8,416 nt of DNA, taken from the NCBI GenBank assembly GCA_018816625.1, contig JAHIVR010000197.1, positions 1-8,416 of the forward strand. Direction: 5' to 3'. Within the stretch, counting starts at the first letter, position 1. Every line of letters starts with the position of its first letter. The notes below the pieces were generated by a model. The model ran no database searches. It saw only the letters and a list, made by a program, of their open reading frames with translations, and was not told the DNA's origin. A program made the translations under genes and the position numbers. The DNA comes from Nanobdellota archaeon (GTDB taxonomy: Archaea > Nanobdellota > Nanobdellia > Pacearchaeales > GW2011-AR1). Shown here in pieces: positions 1-4,211 of the stretch.

Positions 1-8
1 AGGAACAA

Positions 9-218
9 ATGATGATTAAAAAAAAGCCTGGATTTTTCAATAAAAAGTACGGCACTTGGGATATTGCGTTTGTGAAATGGAGTGTCGTTGCATGGGTTTT
101 ATTTCTCATAACTGTGTGGCCAGGATTAAGAGATGCTGTCATAAGTGTTCACTGGGCCTTTTGGTTGGTTTTGGGGGTTTTATTTATGATAAAACCGGTT
201 AAGAGTTGGTTTTCTTAA
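9..218 (+). CDS. Small two-helix membrane protein, hypothetical
   Basis: Unrecognised 69-residue protein. It has a basic, aromatic N-terminus (residues 1-22, with KKKPGFF and KKYGTWD), a hydrophobic segment at about 23-40, a short polar turn around GLRDAV, and a second hydrophobic segment at about 47-62, ending in KSWFS. This predicts a two-span membrane protein with the basic N-terminus in the cytoplasm. The ATG at 9 is followed directly by a second ATG at 12. A weak purine stretch (AGGA, 1-4) lies just before it, and the window begins too close to show any promoter. T-rich sequence follows the stop. The even codon use and clear helix pattern support a real gene. Function is unknown. Confidence 0.72.
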   Translation: MMIKKKPGFFNKKYGTWDIAFVKWSVVAWVLFLITVWPGLRDAVISVHWAFWLVLGVLFMIKPVKSWFS

Positions 219-260
219 AAATTTATTTTTACATTTCTTTTTGTTACTTATTTTTCTTCA
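219..260 (+). terminator. T-rich archaeal-type terminator
   Basis: Directly after the stop of the small membrane protein there are several runs of 4-5 T on the + strand with no stem-loop. Archaeal RNA polymerase commonly terminates at such U-tracts. The tract faces the oppositely directed terminator at 287-316, as expected between convergent units. Confidence 0.55.
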
Positions 261-286
261 ACTTGAATATAAAAATAATAGAATTG

Positions 287-316
287 TATAAAATAAAAAT
301 AAAAATAAAAAATTAT
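287..316 (-). terminator. T-rich terminator of the lysine-rich mini-ORF unit
   Basis: On the - strand, shortly after the TAA at 327, the sequence reads as repeated blocks of 4-6 T separated by single A (TTTTTTATTTTTATTTTTA). This is a U-tract terminator without a hairpin. It ends the unit that includes the mini-ORFs and possibly argS read-through. Confidence 0.6.
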
Positions 317-326
317 GTGTTAGACC

Positions 327-383
327 TTACTTTCTTTTCTTCTTTACGGTCTTTTTCTTTTTTGCTGCTTTTTTCTTTGCCAT
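327..383 (-). CDS. Lysine-rich 18-residue peptide, hypothetical
   Basis: The complete product is MAKKKAAKKKKTVKKKRK: 12 lysines and one arginine among 18 residues, extremely basic. It resembles the detached lysine/alanine tails of archaeal chromatin or ribosomal proteins, but it has no folded domain. A GAGG purine core lies about 5 nt before the ATG at 383. Upstream the frame stays open back to a TGA without another ATG. A T-rich terminator follows the stop. The ORF sits last in a cascade of tiny ORFs behind a clear TATA box. It may be a real nucleic-acid-binding micropeptide, the product of a frameshift from the upstream 15-codon ORF, or a remnant. No family is recognised. Confidence 0.45.
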   Translation of the reverse strand: MAKKKAAKKKKTVKKKRK

Positions 384-394
384 TTTTCCTCTTT

Positions 395-442
395 TTAGAC
401 GTTTATGTCTAATATGAAAATTTCAAAACTGATAAAATTCAT
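395..442 (-). CDS. 15-residue leader-like ORF with strong SD
   Basis: Encodes MNFISFEIFILDINV. Its ATG is preceded by the strongest Shine-Dalgarno in the window (AAAGGAGGT, 4 nt spacing). The SD lies inside an even smaller ORF (439-456, MKGGK) whose TGA overlaps this ATG as ATGA, an arrangement that could couple translation. The stop is 11 nt before the ATG of the lysine-rich ORF. The product is hydrophobic and too short to fold, so it may be a leader peptide or the 5' part of a gene broken by a frameshift. Existence as a translated ORF is supported only by the SD and spacing. Confidence 0.3.
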   Translation of the reverse strand: MNFISFEIFILDINV

Positions 443-445
443 TTA

Positions 446-454
446 CCTCCTTTC
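446..454 (-). promoter_or_regulatory. Strong Shine-Dalgarno site
   Basis: On the - strand AAAGGAGGT lies 3-4 nt before the ATG at 442. It is a near-perfect match to the anti-SD end of 16S rRNA. It is conspicuous because most genes in this window appear leaderless and lack any SD. Confidence 0.6.
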
Positions 455-492
455 ATCTCCTTTTTTACTATGACTAGTAGTAGCGTTTCTCC

Positions 493-500
493 TTTATATA
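493..500 (-). promoter_or_regulatory. TATA box for the mini-ORF unit
   Basis: TATATAAA on the - strand, preceded by an A-rich BRE-like stretch (GAAAAA). The expected start site is about 25 nt downstream, near 470. That leaves a leader of about 28 nt carrying the SD for the ATG at 442. It sits immediately after the argS stop, so the tiny ORFs can be transcribed separately from argS. Confidence 0.6.
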
Positions 501-507
501 TTTTTCT

Positions 508-2217
508 TCACATCACTTCAAGCGTTTCTATTCCCAACAAATTCAGAGAATTTTGTAATACTTGTTTGAAGGAACTCACCAAGGAAACTCTAAATCCTTC
601 GTTTTCTGAACCGATCACAGGACAGAAATGGTAGAATTCGTTAAATAGTTGAGCCAACTGGTAAGAATAGTTTGCAATCAGCGACGGATTTTTTGAATTA
701 TATGCAGCAAGAACCATCTCTGAGAAATCATGTATTTTTTTAGCCAAAGCAAATTCTATTTGGCCCAACTCCTTCAACTCTGCTTTATTTTTGTTCTTAA
801 TCCTATTAAATTTCTTTAAAATGCTATTCGCACGAGCATAAGAGTAAAGAAGATACGGTCCGGTGTCTCCTTCAAAATTTAAAGCGTCTTGTTTTTTAAA
901 AATAATATTTTTATTTGGCCCTTGTTTAAGCATAGAATACTTTACAGCAGCAACAGATATTTTTAATGCTCGATCATCTAATTGTTTCTTGGAAAGTTTC
1001 CCGTCTTTTTTCCTCAATCTTTTTCTAGTGAAATCTATTGTCTCTAGTATAAAATCTGAATATAGCACATTATCCCCTGTTCTCGAGGACATTTTCTTTC
1101 CTGGAAGCCTTACTTCCGCAAAGGGAACAAAATCACAATCTCCCCTCTCCTTAACCTTCATTAACTCAAGGGTTTTGAATAGTTGTTGAAGGTGTAAAGA
1201 TTGAGCGGCGCCCACAACATAAATACTCTTGTGTGGTTTGTATTTTTGAAATTTCTTTAATGCTAAGAGGATGTCTTTAGTAGAGTACAATACTGTTTTA
1301 TCCTTCCTTAGCAAAACCCAGACCCCCAAATCATATTTCTTTAAATCAATTATTACTGCTCCGTCGCTTATCTTAGCTATTTTCTTTTCTAGTAAATCGT
1401 CCACTATTTTAAGTGCTGGTTTGTCAAATTCGCTCTCAAAAAAGTACACATCAAATTTTGTATTAAGATCTTTGTATATTTTCTCTAGAGAATCTAAGCT
1501 GTACTGCCTTGTCTTCTTCCATAAGGAATATAAATGCCTATCTTCTCCGTAAGTTAATTTCTGATTAATTTCGTCAACTTGTTTTTGAAGAGTCTCGTGT
1601 GAAGTAAGTCTCTTAATAGCATCCACATATATTGAAGCTATCCAAGATTCTTCTCTCTTTATTTTCTCCCTCTTATGATATTTCTCGTAACACCATAACC
1701 ATTTAGCAACATGCATTCCGGTATCTCCTTGATAATTAGCCCTTATTACCTTGCTTCCGCAAAACTCAAAGATTCTTGAGAGACTTTCTCCAAGAGAGGT
1801 TCCTCTTATGTGTCCAACGTGAAAAGCTTTGTGGGTATTTGCCTGAGAAAACTCTATCATCACCCTCTTTCCTTTATTTATACCTGATCTTCCGTATCTG
1901 TCTTTTTGTGAAAGGACTTCCCTGACAGTCTTTAAAACAAAAGCCTTTCTATTCAGAAAGAAATTAAGGTAAGGGCCTGAAGTTTGAATATCGTCAAAGT
2001 CAGTTTTAGAAAACTTCCCTAAGTGTTCTCTTAACTCAAGAGCTATCTGCTCAGGAGATTTCTTTAATTTTGGAGCAAGAAAAAAACACGGAAAAGCATA
2101 ATCTCCCATCTCGGTTGATGGAGGAACCTCGAGATATTTTTCAATCTCGTTTTCCGTTAGCTTTATATCTTTTTTTTCAAGAGCCTCCCTAAGAACATCA
2201 ATCACCAGCTTTTTCAT
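508..2217 (-). CDS. argS: Arginyl-tRNA synthetase
   Basis: Class I aminoacyl-tRNA synthetase charging tRNA-Arg with arginine using ATP, cytoplasmic. The 569 residues match the usual ArgS length. The order is an N-terminal additional domain at about 1-90, where PSTEMGDYAFPC fits the conserved patch. Next comes the Rossmann catalytic core with the HIGH signature as HVGH (133-136, in the context EFSQANTHKAFHVGHIRGT) and the conserved YQGDTGMHV (162-170). The KMSKS-type loop is KMSSRTG (375-381). The DALR anticodon-binding domain starts around GDTGPYLLYSYAR (450-462). The canonical KMSKS lysine is replaced as in other ArgS, where this loop is known to vary. The ATG at 2217 has no SD. Two possible TATA elements precede it. 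Monocistronic and divergent from the 62-aa coiled-coil gene. Confidence 0.97.
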   Translation of the reverse strand: MKKLVIDVLREALEKKDIKLTENEIEKYLEVPPSTEMGDYAFPCFFLAPKLKKSPEQIALELREHLGKFSKTDFDDIQTSGPYLNFFLNRKAFVLKTVREVLSQKDRYGRSGINKGKRVMIEFSQANTHKAFHVGHIRGTSLGESLSRIFEFCGSKVIRANYQGDTGMHVAKWLWCYEKYHKREKIKREESWIASIYVDAIKRLTSHETLQKQVDEINQKLTYGEDRHLYSLWKKTRQYSLDSLEKIYKDLNTKFDVYFFESEFDKPALKIVDDLLEKKIAKISDGAVIIDLKKYDLGVWVLLRKDKTVLYSTKDILLALKKFQKYKPHKSIYVVGAAQSLHLQQLFKTLELMKVKERGDCDFVPFAEVRLPGKKMSSRTGDNVLYSDFILETIDFTRKRLRKKDGKLSKKQLDDRALKISVAAVKYSMLKQGPNKNIIFKKQDALNFEGDTGPYLLYSYARANSILKKFNRIKNKNKAELKELGQIEFALAKKIHDFSEMVLAAYNSKNPSLIANYSYQLAQLFNEFYHFCPVIGSENEGFRVSLVSSFKQVLQNSLNLLGIETLEVM

Positions 2218-2240
2218 AGGACAAGCAACAAAAAAGAGTT

Positions 2241-2247
2241 AATAAAA
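2241..2247 (-). promoter_or_regulatory. Alternative argS TATA-like element
   Basis: TTTTATT on the - strand is centred about 27 nt before the argS ATG, the right place for a leaderless transcript. It is a weaker match than the palindromic element at 2258-2267, which would give argS a leader of about 20 nt. The sequence does not decide between them. Confidence 0.3.
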
Positions 2248-2257
2248 TTATCGTAGG

Positions 2258-2267
2258 TTTTATAAAA
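2258..2267. promoter_or_regulatory. Palindromic TATA box shared by divergent genes
   Basis: TTTTATAAAA is its own reverse complement and lies between argS (-) and the 62-aa protein (+). Its centre is 25-26 bp before the + ATG at 2288, ideal for a leaderless mRNA. It is about 45 bp before the argS ATG at 2217, giving a short leader. One element could therefore seat TBP for both directions. Confidence 0.65.
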
Positions 2268-2287
2268 GTTCAAAAACTTCTATCGGC

Positions 2288-2476
2288 ATGCCAACAAAAA
2301 AAACATCTATGTCTAAGGAAGAAGAAATCGGATATCACAAAGGGGGAATTAACACCCTTATAAACGAAAGAAACGAATTAATCCGGCTTCTCCAGATAGT
2401 AGAGACGCTAATGCAAGCCCACATGAAAAGATTGGAAGAGTTGGGCGTTAAAATTCCAAGGGATAAAGAACAATAA
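2288..2476 (+). CDS. Small helical/coiled-coil protein, hypothetical
   Basis: 62 residues, soluble and strongly helical. After a short basic N-terminus comes SKEEEIGYHKGGINTL, then a heptad-like region (about 24-52, with ERNELIRLLQIVETLMQ) and a charged end. It probably forms a coiled-coil dimer. I have a vague recollection of similar short proteins in DPANN genomes but cannot name a family. The start at 2288 is favoured by the TATA box 25-26 bp upstream. The internal ATG at 2309 (MSKEEE) would also give a full helix. It is followed by an independent promoter for the MazG-like gene, so it is probably monocistronic. Confidence 0.75.
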   Translation: MPTKKTSMSKEEEIGYHKGGINTLINERNELIRLLQIVETLMQAHMKRLEELGVKIPRDKEQ

Positions 2477-2505
2477 TCTTCTATTGGGATGAAGAATAAC
2501 AATTC

Positions 2506-2513
2506 TTATAAAT
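2506..2513 (+). promoter_or_regulatory. TATA box for the MazG-like gene
   Basis: TTATAAAT is centred 25-26 bp before the ATG at 2535, preceded by an A-rich BRE-like stretch (GAATAACAA). No SD is present, consistent with a leaderless mRNA. Confidence 0.6.
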
Positions 2514-2534
2514 TGTTTAATGGTTTAATATTTC

Positions 2535-2867
2535 ATGAGTTTAATAGATATACAAAAAGATGTTGACGCCTGGGTGACTCAGTTTAAGGTGGAATATTTC
2601 AAGCCACTAGAGATGATTGCAGCAATGGCAGAAGAGCTTGGGGAGCTGTCGAGAGAGGTAAACAATAGGTATGGGCCAAGAACAAAGAAATCTCACCAAG
2701 ACACAGCAGACATATCCCAAGAGATATCAGACATGATTTTTGCATTGGTCTGTCTGGCAAACCTACACAATATAAATCTCGATGAATCTTGGAAGAAGAA
2801 GATGGACAAACAATACGGAAGGGACTCTAATCGTTTTGAAAGAAAAGATGAGCAAAATGGCCAATAG
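2535..2867 (+). CDS. MazG-like nucleotide pyrophosphohydrolase
   Basis: All-alpha NTP pyrophosphohydrolase that cleaves (d)NTPs, often non-canonical ones, to NMP and pyrophosphate. It acts as a house-cleaning enzyme in the cytoplasm. The metal-binding signature EExxE...ExxD is visible: EELGE at residues 33-37 and EISD at about 63-66, on paired helices. The length (110 aa) matches single-domain MazG-like proteins of the YpjD type rather than full two-domain MazG. The tail (KQYGRDSNRFERKDEQNGQ) is polar. It has its own TATA box, no SD, and a tRNA gene downstream with a separate promoter. Substrate preference (dUTP, dCTP or oxidised nucleotides) cannot be read from the sequence. Confidence 0.87.
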   Translation: MSLIDIQKDVDAWVTQFKVEYFKPLEMIAAMAEELGELSREVNNRYGPRTKKSHQDTADISQEISDMIFALVCLANLHNINLDESWKKKMDKQYGRDSNRFERKDEQNGQ

Positions 2868-2873
2868 GCAAGC

Positions 2874-2881
2874 TTTTTAAG
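2874..2881 (+). promoter_or_regulatory. Box A (TATA) for tRNA-Leu
   Basis: TTTTTAAG is centred about 34 bp before the mature tRNA 5' end at 2912. This predicts a start near 2903 and a short 5' leader for RNase P to remove. Confidence 0.5.
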
Positions 2882-2911
2882 TAGAATTCTTTTGTAAAAA
2901 ATATAATGGAT

Positions 2912-3043
2912 GCCGGGGTGTCAGAGTGGTCAAATGAACAGCCCTTAAGTACTGGAACTTTAAGTTCCGTGTTCTCCTCTTTGGAGAAAGTGAAGAAAGG
3001 CTGTGGCTTAGTGCCTACGCAGGTTCGAATCCTGTCCCCGGCA
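2912..3043 (+). tRNA. tRNA-Leu(UAA) with a 48-nt intron
   Basis: Folded by eye as a class II tRNA. The acceptor stem is GCCGGGG (2912-2918) with CCCCGGC (3036-3042), and the discriminator is A3043. The D stem is TCA/TGA. The anticodon stem is CAGCC (2939-2943) with GGCTG (2999-3003). The anticodon is TAA at 2946-2948, after U33 and before G37. The long variable arm has a GGC/GCC stem. The T stem is GCAGG/CCTGT with a TTCGAAT loop. No CCA is encoded. The intron at 2950-2997 interrupts the canonical 37/38 site. UAA reads UUA, and by wobble UUG, leucine codons. A small membrane-protein gene starts 5 nt after the tRNA. Confidence 0.95.
2950..2997 (+). other. Archaeal tRNA intron (position 37/38)
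   Basis: A bulge-helix-bulge can be drawn. The outer helix is the anticodon stem. The 3' bulge is A2996 A2997 / A2998, cut after the second base. The central helix pairs C2944-U2945-U2946 with A2993-A2994-G2995, plus an A2947/G2992 mismatch. The 5' bulge is A2948 G2949 / U2950. The inner helix is ACU 2951-2953 with AGU 2989-2991. Inside the intron are two 6-bp hairpins, 2954-2968 (GGAACT, loop TTA) and 2972-2988 (TTCTCC/GGAGAA). It should be removed by the archaeal splicing endonuclease and joined by RtcB. Confidence 0.85.
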
Positions 3044-3048
3044 TAAAA

Positions 3049-3219
3049 ATGAAAAAAGAGAGGATAATAATTAGTATAGCAATACTTGGTATTCTCACCT
3101 TGTTCTTTTTTCCGGAGCCAGAAACTAATTTTGTTTGGTATTTTTTAACTGCAGGCTTCTTTATCCTCATAATACTTTCTTTAATTTTTAGATACAGAAA
3201 AAGCAAGCCTAAAAGATAG
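3049..3219 (+). CDS. 56-aa two-helix membrane protein, hypothetical
   Basis: Short ORF starting 5 nt after the tRNA discriminator base. A basic start (MKKER) is followed by a hydrophobic segment at 6-21, a short acidic loop (PEPETN, 22-27), a second hydrophobic segment at about 28-47, and a strongly basic tail (RYRKSKPKR). The topology is positive-inside at both ends, with the loop outside. There is no room for a separate promoter or SD, so it is probably read from the tRNA transcript and freed by 3' processing of the tRNA. The clean two-span pattern and positive-inside tails argue for a genuine protein. Family and function are unknown. Confidence 0.6.
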   Translation: MKKERIIISIAILGILTLFFFPEPETNFVWYFLTAGFFILIILSLIFRYRKSKPKR

Positions 3220-3246
3220 AAAAAAACGACCGGTCCTTAACCGGTC
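3220..3246 (-). terminator. Hairpin plus T7 terminator for the 47-aa gene
   Basis: A perfect 7-bp stem, GACCGGT (3228-3234) with ACCGGTC (3240-3246), has a 5-nt loop. On the - strand it is followed by one G and then seven T. The form is that of a bacterial-type intrinsic terminator and it lies just after the stop of the 47-aa gene. It also lies 8 nt after the + strand gene's stop, but there it lacks a U-tract. Confidence 0.65.
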
Positions 3247-3254
3247 TATGAAAA

Positions 3255-3398
3255 TTAAAATTGAGGGGCCATTCGTTTATCTAGCTCTTTCTTCAAAACA
3301 GAAATGTGGAAGTTCATTGTCTTCAACTCTGTTTCAAGAACTAGTTTTCTCATGGCAATGTCGTAAACTTCTTCTCTGAGCTGTTGAACGATTGACAT
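3255..3398 (-). CDS. 47-aa helical protein, hypothetical
   Basis: Small ORF with sequence MSIVQQLREEVYDIAMRKLV and then a second amphipathic stretch (LETELKTMNFHISVLKKELDK), ending in APQF. It is almost entirely helix-forming with leucine/valine/isoleucine spacing typical of a coiled coil, and no membrane segment. It is bracketed by its own signals: a TATA box about 24 bp before the ATG and a hairpin/T-run terminator shortly after the TAA. That makes a genuine monocistronic leaderless gene likely despite its size. It may be a small oligomeric or DNA-associated protein. No family is recognised. Confidence 0.68.
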   Translation of the reverse strand: MSIVQQLREEVYDIAMRKLVLETELKTMNFHISVLKKELDKRMAPQF

Positions 3399-3418
3399 GC
3401 AAATAGATAATCTTGAAG

Positions 3419-3425
3419 TATATAA
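3419..3425 (-). promoter_or_regulatory. TATA box for the 47-aa gene
   Basis: TTATATA on the - strand is centred about 24 bp before the ATG at 3398, consistent with a leaderless start. No SD is present. Confidence 0.55.
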
Positions 3426-3454
3426 GAAAGCATGGTCACCTTAAAATGAGAATG

Positions 3455-3480
3455 TGTTACTACTCTAATAAATAGTAACA
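3455..3480. promoter_or_regulatory. Inverted repeat upstream of the Cys-rich gene
   Basis: TGTTACTA (3455-3462) and TAGTAACA (3473-3480) are exact inverted 8-mers separated by 10 bp, so their centres are 18 bp apart. They sit 10 bp upstream of the TATA box at 3491 and between two divergent promoters. The position and symmetry suit a dimeric regulator's binding site. It could instead be a chance hairpin in AT-rich DNA. Confidence 0.4.
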
Positions 3481-3490
3481 AATAAAATAA

Positions 3491-3498
3491 TTTATAAA
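3491..3498 (+). promoter_or_regulatory. TATA box for the Cys-rich membrane protein
   Basis: TTTATAAA preceded by AAAATAA (BRE-like) is centred 25-26 bp before the ATG at 3520. This is one of the best promoter matches in the window. It predicts a leaderless mRNA. Confidence 0.7.
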
Positions 3499-3519
3499 CG
3501 GTCTATACTTATCTCTGTC

Positions 3520-3846
3520 ATGAGTGAAAAGAAAAGGGGGAATACTCTCTCTAATTATATGTGGATAATAATTATCCTTCTTGCCCTTATACTATTAATT
3601 GTATGGGTAAATCTAAAGAGTTCTGGAAATGTGGTAAGGGAAGCCGGTTCAACACAGGTAGGCCTAACAAAAGATGCAACAGTTATATGTGAGGTTTCTA
3701 CAAATAACGGGTGTAACTGTCAGACGGTTGGGCAGTGTTTTAAAGAGCAGGGGGGAGAAAGAGTTACTTGTACAGATTCAAAGGGAAAGGGAATATTTTG
3801 TTTTGATACCCCCACCGGAAGAGATTGTGGGTGTGTTCCTACTTAA
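3520..3846 (+). CDS. Membrane-anchored cysteine-rich protein, hypothetical
   Basis: 108 residues. A basic N-terminus (MSEKKRGNTL) precedes a single hydrophobic helix (about 14-32), then a polar linker and a compact outer domain. The domain has eight cysteines at 57, 65, 67, 73, 84, 94, 103 and 105. The CNC and CGC pairs and the even number suggest up to four disulfides, which fits a domain outside the membrane. No signal-peptidase site is obvious, so the helix probably stays as an anchor. It has its own promoter with an upstream inverted repeat. Its last 8 bp overlap the convergent alkyltransferase gene. The fold is unrecognised. Metal binding through the cysteines is an alternative to disulfides. 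Confidence 0.78.
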   Translation: MSEKKRGNTLSNYMWIIIILLALILLIVWVNLKSSGNVVREAGSTQVGLTKDATVICEVSTNNGCNCQTVGQCFKEQGGERVTCTDSKGKGIFCFDTPTGRDCGCVPT

Positions 3847-4210
3847 GCTCATAGAAGTACTTATCTAAATCTACTCTACCTTTTACAACTCTAACACCTT
3901 CTTTCTTCAACATTTCTATCTTCTTTTTTGTTCCGGATGCGAATCCTCCAACCCTTCCATCAACATTAATTACTCTGTGACACGGAACTAAAAAGAACCC
4001 GCTGTTTCTTTTTGAATCTCCTCTAATCGCGGAACGCCTATTTCTAACTGCCTCTGATGAAATAGGATAACCATAAGGATTCTTATTCATCGCCGTTCCC
4101 ACAGCCCTGTAGACTTTGGAATTAAGAGAGTGTGCTAGAGTCTTGTAGGTTGTAACTCTGCCTTTCGGAACTTTTCCTAGTTTGGAGTAGATTTTTTCTC
4201 TGAACTTCAT
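3839..4210 (-). CDS. MGMT-like DNA alkyltransferase with active-site insertion
   Basis: Ada/Ogt/MGMT C-terminal domain, known to move alkyl groups from O6-alkylguanine in DNA onto an active cysteine. Visible are GKVPKGRVTTYKTLA (helix-turn-helix entry), RAVGTAMNKNP (35-45, recognition helix and Asn hinge N44), PCHRV (76-80, acceptor Cys77), and VGGFASG (87-93). About 32 residues separate the Asn hinge from Cys77, against 7 in human MGMT. The extra stretch is basic (RNRRS, SKRNS). At 123 aa it lacks the usual N-terminal domain. The ATG at 4210 begins 1 nt after the prs stop. A longer form starting at 4270 would overlap prs by about 60 nt and is unlikely. Co-transcribed with prs. Confidence 0.88.
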   Translation of the reverse strand: MKFREKIYSKLGKVPKGRVTTYKTLAHSLNSKVYRAVGTAMNKNPYGYPISSEAVRNRRSAIRGDSKRNSGFFLVPCHRVINVDGRVGGFASGTKKKIEMLKKEGVRVVKGRVDLDKYFYELK

Positions 4211-4211
4211 A

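Noticed and set aside
206..412. 68-aa + strand ORF rich in Phe/Leu/Ser
   Set aside because: It is the complement of the A/T-rich terminators and of the lysine-rich - strand ORF, and has no promoter or SD. Its composition only reflects T-rich DNA.
863..1552. Two + strand ORFs of about 100 aa (863-1189, 1271-1552)
   Set aside because: Both lie antisense within argS, which has all ArgS motifs across this span. No promoter or family resemblance.
3015..3206. 63-aa - strand ORF across the tRNA and small membrane gene
   Set aside because: It covers the 3' half of a well-folded tRNA and is antisense to the + strand two-span protein. Residues near its end are translated from the tRNA T arm.
3674..3868. 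64-aa + strand ORF in another frame
   Set aside because: It overlaps the Cys-rich protein and runs into the convergent alkyltransferase, with no start signals.
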